DNA of 64,000 bases, from the NCBI RefSeq assembly GCF_030463565.1, contig NC_134649.1, positions 31,521,044-31,585,043 on the forward strand, given 5' to 3'. This DNA comes from Pelecanus crispus. Taxonomy: Eukaryota; Chordata; Aves; Pelecaniformes; Pelecanidae. The stretch's first letter is position 1. The number at the start of each line of letters is the position of its first letter. Below are positions 1-13,490 of the stretch, piece by piece. The notes beneath the pieces were generated by a model. That model ran no database searches. It had not been told where the DNA came from and saw only the letters and a program-made list of their open reading frames with translations. The position numbers and the translations under genes are program-made.

Positions 1-240
1 AATGGGCTCAAGCTGCGCCAGGGGAGGTTTAAATTGGATATTAGGAAAAATTTCTTCACAGAAAGGGTAGTCAAGCATTGGAACAGGCTGCCCAGAGACG
101 TGGTGGAGTCACCATCCCTGGAAGTGTTCAAAAAACGGGTAGATGTGGCACTCTGGGACATGGTTTAGTGGGCATGGTGGTGTTGGGTTGATGATTGGAC
201 TGATGATCTTAGAGGTCCTTTCCAATCTTAATGATTCCTA
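1..240 (+). mobile_element. CR1 LINE, 3' end fragment
   Basis: The sequence matches the end of a chicken-type CR1 non-LTR retrotransposon: the block around 85-130 (GAACAGGCTGCCCAGAGACG, then GGTGGAGTCACCATCCCTGG), the 'GGACATGGTTTAGTGGGCAT' stretch, and the closing 'GAGGTCCTTTCCAATCTTAATGATTC' type end. It enters at the window edge, so its 5' limit is unknown. It is a 5'-truncated, non-autonomous remnant with no reading frame. It lies in antisense to BSN, inside BSN intron 1. The identification rests on remembered CR1 consensus. The family is near certain; the subfamily is not. Confidence 0.93.
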
Positions 241-312
241 GTTTTCACTTTCATTATAAATATTCCAGCCACCAAGCCAGGAAACATGAAATTGCTACTA
301 TACCCTTAATTG

Positions 313-412
313 GTTTAGCGATGGACTTGGTAATGTTAGGTTAATGGTTGGACTGGATGATCTTAAAGGTCTTTTCCAACCTAAATGATTCTATGATTCT
401 ATGGTTTTTATC
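313..412 (+). mobile_element. CR1 LINE, second very short 3' end
   Basis: A second copy of the CR1 tail follows about 70 bases after the first. It holds 'GGTTTAGCGATGGACTTGG', 'AATGGTTGGACTGGATGATC' and 'TTTTCCAACCTAAATGATTC', and it ends in the terminal octamer repeat ATGATTCT-ATGATTCT. Only about 100 bases remain. Having two tails in the same orientation suggests two separate insertions, or one insertion followed by a local duplication. The tail repeat is better kept here than in the first copy, so this one may be younger. Confidence 0.88.
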
Positions 413-3400
413 CATCCTGCAATTGTGTCTTTGCACCTCATAGCATTTTTGCCATCTCATAATTGTCCCTCTTACTCTTCCCCCGGCCATTTAGGTCCTT
501 AATATTTTTTTTTTGTTGCCTCAGGTTACCAGGAGAGCTGACATCTAAGGTGCGGAAGAGCAATAAAGAGAAGATTGTTTGGGCAGGGACTGAGGAAACA
601 GTGATCAACCGGTATCTTCCCTGAAGAGGTCCACGTACTGCGCACGTAGAGAGGTACATGGTAAAACTGACAAGCCCACACTTTCTTGCAAGGAGAGCTT
701 CGTGTCCAACATGACCAGATACCATTTGATGAAAACTTTGTATCAGGTTGTGGCTGTCAGAAACACTTCTCAGCTGCAGAATTTTCTCCATCCCTGACGT
801 TCTCCACACCAGTACATGTGGCCCAATAATGTCTATTATTGGAGACAAGACCATAGTTGCAAATGCCTGCTGGGGACGCTGCCCTGGGGCTGCCAGCCAA
901 GTGCCTTGCGCAGGATGGGGTCAACATAGTTATTTATGTGTCTTAGATTTGCACTTTCTGGTTTTCAGAGATTTGAATTGGAAGCTCAAATGCAAATGGC
1001 AACCATACTTGGAATTAATTACATTTTTGTGTGTAAAACTTGCTATTCACAACAGCAAAGAAAAAGCAAACCCAAAGAATAATACATTACCAATACTGCC
1101 AGAGACACCATCAACTTCAATATTTCAAGCTGTTCAGTTTAAATGTACTTTTGAAATAGGAGAGTCTGAAATTCCCCTGCCAAATTCTTTATAGGATCAA
1201 AGGAAAACACTTCTCCAGCGTCTGCAATTCTTTGAGGCGCCTTGTCCCTGCATGCATTTCCCTGCCACACATACCTCAGACCAGAACATTTGTCCCCAAA
1301 GAGACTGACGCATCTGCATATTTGATGTATCTGTCCTCGTGGTCCCATCAAAAGGCTTAACTTGGCAGAAAAGGAAGCAGGTAAAATTTAAGGCTGAGAA
1401 GTTTACTTGATAAGTGAACTGAATTTTAGATATGTTGATAAGTAGAAGGCATTTTATTACTACCCAAAGCAGCTAGTTGATTTTGTTTGCACATTTCAAA
1501 GAAAAAGAAAGATGTGATAATTTGTTAATTCAGAGTGTTTGGGACTGTATTTTTAGTTAATAATAAATCAAAATTAAGTTGGTAATTATCAACATGGCTT
1601 GGATGACATTAAGTTGTATAGCCATCAGGAATCATATCCTGATCCATTAACCAGTGCTGCTAGGAGATACTTCAAGATGAGAAAGACAGATAAAATAAAG
1701 TACAAAAGGGACACCTAAGGAGGTAGTTCTTCAGAGTTTTCTCCCAGAGTGATTATTTCTGAATACCTTATTTTTGCCAGGTTAAGGTAATCAATGGCAT
1801 ATAACGTAGTAACATGGACCATCTTTTCCACTCAAACAAGAACTGATGTTCTGTCATAATTTTAGTGTAACCAGTCCAAACAGATTATAACAAGATGGTA
1901 AACAGGCTCTACCTGCTCTGAAAATCACCACCATGAAAGGTTCAAAGGACAGCAAAGGACGACATGCCTCCTCTGCAGCTGAGCCCTAGGTGGTAGGATC
2001 TCACCCAGAGGGAGGAAGGCAGGCTGGGGGTGCGCTTGCAGGACTAGCAGACACAAAGATCTCCACTCTACATAAATGGAAACAACCCATCTTTCCTGGT
2101 GTGCTCCCCAGCTACAGGATTCCCAAGAAAAATATCCACAAGAACTTGCAGACGGAGGGGAAAACAAGAAGGCTTGGAAATTTCCACTCTTCAGGACTAT
2201 AGAGCTGCTCTAAATACAAAGGGATAGTTGGGGCAGATGCTGAGCAGCACGGACTGATTTACAGTGATGTAAGCAGAAGTCAGCATCGCCTCCTCACGTA
2301 CACCGGCGTCGGGAGTATTTACAGAAAGCTACGGATGCTGCCTGGCCCCGACACAATGTGCTCTGGCACTATCTGCTGCAGACATCTCGCAGGTTCGTAT
2401 CAGAGGAGACACAGCCCATGGATGTGTTTTGGGAGCAGCCTGACAGCGGTTTTCCCCGCCCTTCTAAGAGCCATTTCCAGCAGAGGATTAGAGGAGAGTG
2501 GAAAAGGTCCGCAAGGGCTGTGGTCCCAAGGATCACTACTGACACCTGCCCGGTCTGTCAAGAAATCTTGCTATGAACAGGTAAAAAGAAATCCAAAATA
2601 CAGTGGCTTACCATCAGTGGGCAGAAGACAACAAAGCTGATGCACTTCAGAGGAAATATGGGAAAGATCTGCGCACTTCAAGGACAACACATGGTTCGCT
2701 GCATCCTATCGCTGGTCCTACAAGGACCACATTAATGGATCCCAAACTTGGAGCCCCACAACGAGTCCCAAACTTGGAGTCAATAACACAACAGAAGTTA
2801 CCACAGACAAGGTACTGAAAAAGCATAGTGCAAAATTAAAATGGAAAAAAAAGCATTACTCCATCCTGTAGACTTGGAGGTTATTGCCAAGCACGATGAG
2901 AACAGTTCAGGCTGTAACCACCTCGGGTGCTTAAACTAACTAGATCAAACCCAGCCTGGCCAGGGCAACACGTGCTAGCATCGCATTGCCCAACTGCAGC
3001 GCAGACATACCTGGAAAGGCTTCAAACCACCAGTGTTTACTGTGGCAGTTAACTGGGAGTTTAGTGTTTAAAAAAAAAAAAAAAAGAAAAAGAAAGAAAA
3101 AACCCAACCAAACAACAATTTGTCTCCCTAAGAAGATTAATAGGTGCATTTAAAGAAATCAGTCTGTAGGCTAAATGAGAAAGAGGCAGCAAAATCCTAA
3201 ATGTGAGACCTCCTACAGTTTTTCAGTCCAGCTGTACAATCAAATAATAGTTTATGTAACTAGGATTGGAGCAAAATAAATTAAAAGTAATTTCATGTTT
3301 CATCAAAGGAAAAAGTACAGTTTGGAGTCAACGTAGGAAAAGATCTAGATCAGCACTGCATTTTCCCCAAGCCTTTCATAAGCTTTGTATTATCAGCTGA

Positions 3401-6400
3401 TTTGTTTTTTTCACAAGAGGAAGGCAAATTACCAAGTCCCTTAAGAACTTATTATACATTTCCAAATTTCAACTATTCCTATTTTATAACTCATAACTTC
3501 ACATATCTGTAACTGAAATGTTTTCTTTAGGAGATGAAAGGAAAAAAAAAAACCCCACGCTGTTTTTCCCAGGCTGCAATCTGTTTTTTCTGGTTAAAAA
3601 AAAAAAAAAAAAAGTGGTTAACAGCTACAACATGTCAATCTTTGAAAGTAATTCCCACTCACAATTTCATCCTTTCACAGACATTAAATATGGCAAAATC
3701 TCTTTGTACTCCTCACAACTAGACTGATGAAGGAAGGACGCAAGCTACTAACAGACTCTTTCTCATACTGGGGAGCCCACTGCAGACCAAGTTCGGTCTC
3801 AGGCAGTCTGGCAAGAGGGGCAGGACCCCTCTGAATCCATTTAATAGCTGAAGAAGACACGTCTAACATTGACTTCACGCCCATGTACAACTTCCAAGGA
3901 CAGAGCACCCTGAGACCATGTCAGAAGAGGTCGTGTACTCTAAGTGCCTCCTAACAGAGCTCAAAAATCCATAAATAAAGCCAAATTCCAAAATAAATCC
4001 CTGCATTCACAATGCTACAATCCTCAGGAGGGCACTGGTCCTACAAAGGGATGTCCACTGGGGCCAGGCTCTGAGCTTGGCATCAGCCTCACGTCCCTCT
4101 TGGCCACCAGAGAAGCCTGGAGCTCCCACTGCCAGGAAAGACTCAAAACAGGCTAAAAGGCAATATTCTACTAGAAAGGAAGAAAAAAAGGAAAAAACGT
4201 TCAAAGGCTGCTCTCAGTTATTGACATCTGGCCTCTGAAAGTTTCCCTACCCTGTAATACCTACATAGATGTCTGTGCCTCCGGCACCCGGGGCCAGATG
4301 GAGGAGGGCATGCCAACCTCAAACAGACCAGCTGAAACACTGAATTTTGCCACATCTGCACCAGGCAACATTTTGGTCCAAGGTAATTTTTTTTTTTTTT
4401 CTGCAGCCTTCAGAGGAACTGTCAAATCCTCATCTGAAAGCTATTCAGCATGGGAAACTGCTTTGTCACATCTGAGAAACCGTGGTCCCTGGCAGGTCCC
4501 GGAGCCAAGTGAAGAACAGTTAGTCATACCTGCTCAAAAAACCCCAAAATTCAGCAACACTTCTCAAGCAGCATGGATGCATTTTCCCTTTGAGCCATAC
4601 AGTATCTGCTTGCTCTAGGTTGCGTTATAACTGCCAAAAAGGGGGAAACCCTCCAAGAAGAGGGCAGGAGATGCTCTTCTCGTGGAGAGCAGCTAAGCAT
4701 AGTCAGGCAGCAGAGGTTCAGACGACTGCAGGTGGGCCAGGCCACAAGTCACAGGCAGGAGATGGCAGCCTGCACCTCACATGGGTGTTCAGGAGCTGCA
4801 GGACTTCCCTGGCAGAAGTCACAGCACAGCACAGCACAGAAGCCTGTTGACAGAGAATGAGAAAACACTGAGAAACACAGGGATGGCCTCAACAGTCTTC
4901 AGGGAGGAGAGGAAGAGCTTCTCATGGGTCAGAGGAGCGTGCACAGAGCTTGCTGCAACTCGGGAACTCACTGCGTAACCACGATGCAGTGAGAAGGCTT
5001 GGTGTCCACACCCTTGCTTACCTCCTGTACCACCTGCTGCCTGGCTGTGAACACAGAGGACAGGGGCATGGTGGACAAGGGTAGGACCATCACATCATCT
5101 CCAAAGGCTCAGCTTCGAGTCCTGACCCACATGCCAAGGGCTGCCCCCGCTGCGTCCTGGCCATGCAACATGCCCCATCACCTGGCTGCAGAACCAGTGA
5201 ATCCCAGTCACCATCGCTCCCCACTGCAAAACCAGCTGGCCAGGATGGCCCAAGTCCAAGCCTTTGAACACACCTGGGCTTGAAGGTGTTGTTATCCCTC
5301 AGGAAAACATATGGAAGCTAAGCCACAGCTGCATGTCTCAAACACATGGACTACTGCAGGCAAATCAATGCTGCACTTTGGCTTTGCAAAGCAGAGTATC
5401 TCATTTAAGACCTTAGTCGTTACCTGGTTAGTGGGACTATACAATGGGGTGTCTAATGGTGTCTAGCAGTGGGTAATGACCCAGAGGTCTCCTCCAGTCC
5501 TGTGCTCCGACCTTTGCCCACTGGTACCTTACACACTCCGTTACAGTCACTTGGCTCTTGGACAACTGAGTCCATCATCACCAAGCACTAATGGTCTCCA
5601 AGTGGAGACATTCATCTCGGTTGCTCTGGGGTAAAGGCATAAAGGATCTTCATAACATCAGGAAGCGAGAGGAGGACAACAGCAGGCTGCTGAGGTGACC
5701 TGTAAGCAATGGGTTTTCAAGTACTGCTGCCACAGGAGACACTAAGGACAGGAATAGGAGAAAGGTCTGGGGACAGACTGGGCAGGAGAGGTGGGGTTTT
5801 TTTTGTTGTAGCCTTTCTCAGAAGATGCCTAATACACTTTACCGCATTAAATACACACACATTTTTCTTCCATAGACAATGACCTAGAAACACAACTAAA
5901 TCATTTTTGACAAAAGGGAATGCACCAAACTATTTAATCACATCTTCATGGGGAATAAAGCCAATATGAACAGCTAATCTGCTGTACATCACAGAAACTA
6001 TAGTTTTGGGCCGAGGGAGACTGTATATTTTAGGACGTGAAGCTTTTATTTAAGCTTTGTGAGATCATATATATCCCATCACACCCTCTGGTAAACTGCT
6101 GCTACACTTACTTATGCTGTTTATACACATTTCGTTGCTATTTGGCTAGGTTGGACCTCTAAACTCCAGATTTTGGGTTGCCTTTGTCAGCCATGGTGAC
6201 GATCTTTACCACCCAGTGCCAGAAGTCAGGTTGGATGTCATACCATCACTTCTCATCTCAAGCCAAACCATGACACTTAAAAAAAAAAAAAAAAAAAAAA
6301 GAGAAAACAAAACAAAATAAAAATTGCATTCAGGCACAGCTTTTCTTGACTTGGTGGATGATGTTCCTCTGCCTCTGTGGAGCTCAGCATGGGCAGGGAG

Positions 6401-9400
6401 CTGCTGTCTCCTGCCCCATCAACCCGCTCTCCCCCATCTGTTAACGAGGCCAGGGTCTATCTTCGATATCAAACACACATTAGTAAGATATAAAAAGGCC
6501 AAGGGTCAGTGAGATACCATCACCAGTATACTTAAGTCACCTTTGACATTAAATATGAGCAGCGTACGGGTCAGGAGCCCCCCAGGGAACATGCCTTCCA
6601 GCCTCACTGTAAAGCACAGGCCAGCATTAATAGGATGCAGTGAACTGCTCCCTCTTGTAGGCTCCTAAATAACTCATCTGAGGTGCTGGATGTTCTCGGC
6701 AAGGGACCAGCTCACTGTATTTATAAAAACTTTTCAGTGTCAGTGACATGAAAAGCAGTCTGGTGTGCCCGGTGATGACTGACAGGCTGCACAGCAGTGC
6801 TTCGGGGTCACGCCAAAGCTCAGCACCTCCAGGCACTAAAAAAGACCAAAAAAACCGGTTCATAAGAACAGTCGTGCCCATGGATTGATGCAAAAATAAC
6901 AAATCTGTCATTCAAACAGACATTTGAAAACACAGTGATGGCTCAACAGTGACGATCTCAATCTCAAGAAAATATATGCAACACTCATAACAGTTTACGA
7001 TGTGTGGGACCAGGATGACCATCAGCACTTGCTGTCACTCACCAGCCGAAAAAAATCTGAGCAGCATCCAGGAGCAGCGGCGCTCATCACCAAAGGCAAT
7101 GTGACAATCTTATTTCCACATTTAGTGAAAAAGCACAACGTCATTGCTGTGGAGCCCGTTTCACCTACCAAGCTACCTGGTTTTTGGAAATGCTGTTTGC
7201 ACCCTGACTGCCTGTCACATCCTTCCGAAGGTGGATCTCATATGCTAGGAAATGAGTCTGATATTGCAACAGGATTACTAGAAAAACATCCTTGACCGAT
7301 GGTGTGCCATAGTGCCAGCCGCAGCCAGGGAATCAGTGAAGAGGGCTGCACAGAGAGGCAAGGTTTGCGGCAGGCAGGCTGTATTTTTCTGGCAGGTAGG
7401 TGTCCAGGTGCACATCGGATATTCCCCAAACTGGTATAAACTGCAGAAAATATGCCATGGCACTGAATACCTGATTGCACTGAATTGGAAACATGATGGG
7501 AAGCATCAAATGCGTGCTCAATTCACAGAGCAAAGAAACAGCTTTATTCAGTCGCACTGGAGAGGCAGAAGCCAGCCCATCATGCCGCCCGGCATGACCC
7601 ACAGTGTGGAGGGACCCACAGCGTGGAGCAGTGGATGTGGTCACCTGAGCTGCGGCACAGCTCCCAAACATCAGCAGAAGAGGCTGACCACCGGTACTAG
7701 GGATTTCGGGGCACAGAAAGTGGCCCTGCCACAGCTGCAGCTGCGCAAGAAGGAGCCAAAGAGTCCTCCAACTTTTCAACCAGCATGAGCCAACAGAGAG
7801 AGGGAAATCAACCCTTCCAAATTCTTCCGCATCCTTCTTCCTGAGCAGAAGCAGACAGCGAAGGTACATCCAGGAACCCCTCACGCAGCAAAAGCGAAGG
7901 GTAAGGAGGCATGCCTCCAGCACAACATCCAGGTTGGTTTCAGCAGTGAGAAACCCCAACCTGTGAAGCAGATTGCAAATCTGTGTATTTGTTTTGGAAA
8001 TAAAGGCATTAGTATTTGATGCCAAACATTCTGAATATTGATGAGCACGTTCACAGAAGAGATTCTGGAGTTACTTAAGCACCCAGAATTGTGCCATCTA
8101 AATTCAGTGGCCTAACGGCTGCTGTCAGAGCTATCAAAAGTATGTAAAATACCGCTTGCTAAAGGGAAGGCACTTTGCAACTGACACCGCCTGCCCATCA
8201 CGGGAGAGAAAGACGAATTGAAGCCCATGGGATATTTAACACAGCAAATATTTTGACTTGATCCATCAAGCAAGCCATTTTGTACTCCCTCCTTTTACCT
8301 TTTATTTTGCTCACACAAGGTTTATAAGCTTGAAACATTGCATATCTGTTCTTCCCCTCCTTGCTTAAACACAGCGTCAGTTCCCTCCTGACCCTCCAAA
8401 TCTCTTATACCAAATAAACTTAAGCGCAGGTGCATGGCAGGCTTTTCCAGAGTGCCAGTCCGCAGTTCAGCAAAAGGCCAGGGAAAAGGTAGTTTAATAT
8501 TTGAGGAGGAGGTTTTCCAGCAATGCTTCTGACAGCAATGTCTCTGCACAGTCCTGCTTAGGGCTCGGTCTCTTTGGGGACAGCAGTGAATGGAAACAAA
8601 TAAGGAGCTGGCTCTCCAGACAAGTGCGAGCCCTGTCCACAGCCTGGTTTTCCATCACACAGTCTTATTTTCTTTCTAGCACAGTCATATGAAAATGGAC
8701 ATTAACTGCTCATTTCTGCAAGCTTGTGAAAAGTGCCCATTTAAAAAGAAATGGGCAAACTTGATTTTTTTTTTTAAATTACTTTTATGTATATACTTAT
8801 TACCTATTATTGCTATGGTACTTATAGCAAGAAAACAAGCCAATACCCAGCAAATGCAAGTGAGCTACCAAAAGGACAGAATGGAGCATCTGAACTGCAC
8901 TAATGTTTTTTCCAAACTTGAGCTATTTTTCCCTAATTTGGAGGAGTGCTTCTTTCAATCCTCTTTCTACTACACCTACTGTACCTGATTTTTTTACTTC
9001 AAGCTCCACTGCCTGCCAAATGAGTTGATGCTAAATGTGTAGCAGGGTAAACAGAATCAACACTTGACTTGCCATTTCAAGCCAAGTGAAGGGTTCAGGT
9101 GAGTGCTCACAGCACACACCAGAGTTGCTACCACTCAGTACTGGAAATTTCCCTTCTTGGTCACTTCAAGACCTTCAACTTGCAGTAAGCCTACCTGGAG
9201 ACTTGAGAAATTCTGGGGTGTTCAGTAAAGCGGCTTCTTTATCATGGAAAGCAAAGGTCCCAGTGGTTTCTGCTGTGGGAGAAAGCTTCCTCCCGACCTT
9301 GAAGCCCAGCAGCCAGCCCAGCTGTTTGCAACACACATCTCCCAGGCTCCAGAGGAACAGTGATGCTAAAAGCACCGCTGCTTTCACCGACAGCCCGGGT

Positions 9401-11940
9401 ATTTGTGGCCAGTCCTCAACGCTTCCCAGGAGACCGACCCTCTTCCCCTCCCCTGTCTTTCAGCCTTAGCTCATGCACCCAGGCATCAAAAAAAGTCTTT
9501 TACGAGCTCCATGGCTGAGCAGCAGACAGACCGAAAACCTGAATGAATTGGGCATAAATCAGGCACAGACAAATATGATCAGAAGCAGCAATAAAGTCTC
9601 TCTTCAGGATACCAGGAAAACCAGCCACTTAAAGCGCCATGCCCCAAGCTATGTTTCTAAACTTGGGATCGTCCCTGCTCTGCCATCCAACCCCTTTTCA
9701 TCAATCCATCAAGCTGCACCGTAAAATGAGCTTGTCCCTTGTGCTTAGGGGGTCTCTTTGGAGGAGCAGACCAGGATTCCACTGCCAGGCAGCTGGGAAG
9801 TTTTCAGTCCGAATGCATCCGCAACCAACCTGCATTCCTTTGATCCTACAGGTTAATAATGATCCATCTTTTCATCTCCTCTCAGGCAACAGAGGCTCTG
9901 TTTGTACGGGCAGACTAACAGCAACCCCTCCCTCCCTCCTCTGATTCTGCATCACCTTCCCCGAGTACCAGAGCTGGGCACAACCCCCTCGGTAAGATTT
10001 TAGCAGCGCCTTGCACAAGGGTAAGGTCTTGCCATCTGTGCTGAAAATACCTCGCCTGATGCAATCCTGCACCGCGTTTGCCTTTTTCAGAGCTGCACCC
10101 CGCTGGCAGAGCCTGACCGAGCACCGCATGCATCTTCCCTTCATCCTCCAGCACCTCCGCTCCCCGGCTCCGCCACGCCTCACCCAAAGCACACAAGCAG
10201 AAAATCAAAGTTTATAAATATCGGTAGATGTTGCAACTCGGCGAGAAGACGTTACTTCTATAGGATGTTTTCTATTCTCTTAAGTCTCCACAGTGTACGC
10301 ACAGTTTCTTGAAAACAATTATTATGATTTTAAACACAAGACCCCAAAATCCAGCATATCACATATAAGGTGTTCAGACTATTTCCTTGTATAATGCAAA
10401 GCAAGTTGTCAAAAATTACACAGAAAAGTAATATTACTACAGTTTTCATTGGCTTGCATACAGATTTGGGTTACTTAATTCAGAGAAAAAAATAATTGCC
10501 CAGATATTGAGACAAATTCACTTTCCTTTCCCTTGTCACTTGGGATTTCTGGAGTGGCACTTTTTGCACCGCACACCCACTGCTTGGTCAGCACAAGCCA
10601 TGCTTTGCTAAACCTTTTACATCTGGTCTGTCTTAGGTGCCCGCTCCTGCATCTCACAAAGATGACTTTATTCTTGAGGCCTGTTTTTTCCTTCATTTCC
10701 ACTTTCTTACCTTGAATTAAAATCCCTCAGCGTTATCTCAGCTCCCCACACCCCTCCCACACTCAGTTTTTAAACACTGGTACAGATCAGCTTCTTCCCC
10801 ATCCCACTGCCGCTCCACAGCAGCCTTTGCCACCAGCCCGCAGAGCCCCGCACAGCCCGCCTCTTTAATTGCGTTAATTAATTGCAAGGGAGGGCAGCTC
10901 CCCAGCAGCAGCTCCCCAGGAGGGGCAGGAGCATCAGCTCAGCGTGCGAGGGCTCCGGCACGGCTGGCAAAACCAACCTGGTGTTTCTGGCAGGAGAGGA
11001 GCAAGGATGGCCAGCGCTGCAGGACTGTGCTCCTCCACCCTGCCAGCCCCATGTGCTCCGGGACCCCCAAAGCTCCTGGGACCCCCAGCCCCGGTACCCA
11101 ACAGCAAACGCAGACCCTGGGCAGCAATGGGGGAGCCCTGTGGCAGCACCAAAACCAGACAGACGGCAGATCTGCACAGCTCCCTTGGCTGATCTTGTTA
11201 CGCCAGCCTAAATAGCCATGTGGGTATTTAATTTTAAATTGTTACGAGCAGCGTATGAACAAGTTCTTGCCAGCAGAGTCTGAAGCAGAGGGATCGGTGA
11301 CTCTTTAGGAAGGGGAACTGGAAAAACATAAAGGGAAGCAGGCACGATTTCGCTCAGGGGTATTTTTTCATGCTCCCTGTGTAAAAGCTAACAGAGATTT
11401 TACAAAGGAAAGCCTGCCCGCATCTCAGCCACCCTGTAGGATCCCTGAATCCTGTCTGGATGTTAAGGTGCAGCCTGCAAGCAGTGATTACAGCCCGCTG
11501 GCTGGGAGCGAGAGGAAAGCACCACCAGGCGAGACCACAGCCTCCCGTTTGGGCTCCCGCTTGCATTTTCCCTGTTCGAAGTTAATGCGACTGGCAACAC
11601 AAACAGAGCTCATCGCTGCACAGGCGAGGCAGGGAGCCCGAAACACCGCTGCCTCGGCCACGCGCCGCCGGCAAACTGCCCGCCGAGGCCCCCGCAACCC
11701 TCCGCGCAACTTTCTGCTCCTTACGTTTATTTTTCCAGATAGGATGATATTTTAGGATCAGCTTTTTTTTAATGGAATATCTCCCATCCCATGCCCACTT
11801 CTGAGGCATCTCCTTCCTGGCCAGCGCTGCCTGGCAGAGGGAGAGCGGCTCGGCATGGTTCCCCGCGCGGTTTTGCACCGATGACTCCTGGCAGGGCTGC
11901 ATGTCCCTTCTGTTACGTAATGACCTTTCCCGTTTGGTGC
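413..11940 (-). other. BSN intron 1 (no gene seen)
   Basis: This AT-richer stretch has no reading frame resembling a known protein on either strand. By position it is the large first intron of BSN, whose first coding exon lies at 12997-13154. Visible content is limited to simple A-tracts (about 3070-3085, 3597-3613 and 6280-6300) and a pair of TATA-like or low-complexity patches. The short open frames scattered through it are not supported by similarity or splice context. GC content rises from about 10.8 kb onward as the promoter island is approached. Assignment to BSN is inference from the exon at its right end. Confidence 0.65.
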
Positions 11941-11949
11941 CGGCTTCGG

Positions 11950-12019
11950 TTGGGGTGCCCATGTTCGGGGTGCCCGTATTCGAGGTGGCCATGTTCAGGG
12001 TGGCCATGTTTGGGGCACT
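11950..12019. repeat. Short tandem repeat, unit about 18 bp
   Basis: About four to five imperfect copies of a unit like GGGGTGCCCATGTTC / AGGTGGCCATGTTC run head to tail. They lie in BSN intron 1 shortly before the C-rich tract. No function is implied. Confidence 0.75.
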
Positions 12020-12029
12020 CGCATGCCCC

Positions 12030-12990
12030 GGTGCTGTCAGCTGCGTGCTGCCAGGCACCGTCCCCCCGCCCTGACCAGACCCCCCAGCCGGGGGTCCCCA
12101 ACCCCAAACCACATCCCTCTCTACTCCAAACCCTGCTCCCCCTGTGGCCACCCTGTCCCTTGCTGCTGGACCCCTGCCCGCCGGGCAGCACCCACCTTTC
12201 TCCTGCCTCCCAAAACACTGCACTCCTCACTGAGGGCATGCCATCCCTCTCCCGCACCCAGCCCCGAGCTGCACCCTTGCCTTCACCCAGCACCCATGGG
12301 TGTCCGCAAGATGCCAGCTCCCCTGGGGCTGCACCCACCTGCAGTGACGTGCCTTGGGTGCCTCTGTCTTCTCCATAAGCCCCATCCACCTCCCTTGCGT
12401 GCCCGCACCCCCTGCCTTCTCCCTGCCTACCTGCACCCCACACAGCTGCACCCTAGTCTCCCATCGGTTTGCACCCCTTGCACACCCCTCTCTTATCCCG
12501 CCAGCCTGCACTTGCCTGCACGCTCCCCACAGACCTGCACCCAAGCGGCAGCTCCTGCCTGCGTGCCCCCCAGCCACCCCCTGCGCTCCAACCTGCTCCC
12601 TGCGACCCGCACACCTGCAACCAGTGCGCCTGCACCCGCCACGCCCAAAACACTCGCGCCCCAAACCCCGACACCCACTGCACTGGCACCCAGCTCTGCC
12701 CCGCACACCCGCATCTGCTCGCGCCCCAGGCGCCTGCACCCCATGCACCCGCACCCTGCCCGCACCCCACGCCCCAACCCTGCACCCACCCACGACCCTA
12801 CAGCCCATCTGCTCCCGCACCCCACGCGCCCCCGCCCCGCCTGCTCCTGCGCCCACGCCCCCCGCACTTGCACGCCGCCCGCCTGCCCCCCGTCCGCTCC
12901 GGCGCCCCACGCCCCCCGCACCCTGCCTGCTCCTGCCCATACGCCCCACGCCGCCCGCCCCGGCACATCTGCCCCCCGCGCCCCCCGCGC
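12030..12990. repeat. C-rich low-complexity tract (GCACCC-type)
   Basis: Nearly 1 kb of plus-strand sequence is built from degenerate CTGCACCC, GCGCCC and CCCCGCACCC words with very few G-runs. The strand bias is therefore strong, and the BSN transcript would be G-rich here. It abuts the splice donor of BSN coding exon 1 (at 12995-12996), so it is the very start of intron 1. The long open frames seen here on both strands are products of this composition and are not genes. Confidence 0.8.
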
Positions 12991-12996
12991 TCTGAC

Positions 12997-13154
12997 CTGG
13001 GCCCGGGCGCGCTGCCCGGGAGCTGTCCGCCGCCGCCCGGTGCTGAAGGCGGCTTGGCGGCGGCGGGCGGCGGCGGGGCGCCGGCGGCGGCGGCGGCGGC
13101 GGGCGGCAGCTGCCCCTCGTCGCCGCCGCCCTCCAGGCTGGCCTCGTTGCCCAT
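12997..13154 (-). CDS. BSN: Bassoon, first coding exon (partial gene)
   Basis: Bassoon is a giant scaffold of the presynaptic active zone that organises the cytomatrix and synaptic vesicle clusters. The ATG at 13154 opens with MGNEASLEGGGDEGQLPP, close to the human bassoon start MGNEVSLEGG, and the N-terminal glycine fits the known N-myristoylation site. A run of alanines and prolines follows, then KPPSAPGGGGQLPG, again as in mammals. The exon is 158 nt and ends in phase 2 at a good donor (CCCAG/GTCAGAG). The zinc fingers and the rest of this very large protein lie beyond the left edge of the window. The exon sits inside a CpG island. Identification rests on the N-terminal match and on the conserved chromosomal neighbourhood. 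I am fairly sure of the gene; the exact donor is inferred. Confidence 0.85.
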
Positions 13155-13490
13155 GGCGGGCCGGGCGGGACCGCTCCCTCAGCGCAGCGCCGCCTCCGCC
13201 GCCATCAGCCCCGCGCCGCCATCGCCGCCTGCCCCGCCGCCCCGCGCATGCGCCGCCCCGCGCCCGCCCGCGCCGCGGGCACGCGCGCCGCCCGGCCAAT
13301 CGCCGCCCGCCGCCCCGCCCCCCATCCTCCCCCGCCCCCCGCCGGCACGTGCCCCCCACCCCGCGGGCGTGCGGCGGGGCAGCCAATGGCGGCGCGAGGC
13401 GGCGGCGGGCGCGCGGGAGCGCCCCGCCCCGCCAAGCCCACCGGCCAATCAGTGCTCTGCAGCGCCCGCGCCCGCCAGGCGGCGCCCCGC
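13155..13490 (-). promoter_or_regulatory. BSN CpG-island core promoter
   Basis: The sequence just upstream of the BSN start codon is extremely CpG-rich. It contains a perfect NRF1 palindrome GCGCATGCGC at 13244-13253, CCAAT boxes at 13296-13300, 13383-13387 and 13445-13449, an E-box CACGTG at 13346-13351 and several GC boxes. There is no TATA box. Start sites are probably dispersed in 13.2-13.4 kb. Motifs are seen directly; their use is inferred. The CCAAT boxes at 13383 and 13445 are 62 bp apart, the same step as in the array that follows. Confidence 0.75.

Noticed and set aside
3061-6300. A-tracts as possible tails of processed pseudogenes or SINEs
   Set aside because: No upstream gene-like sequence or target-site duplication is visible beside them; they look like simple A-runs.
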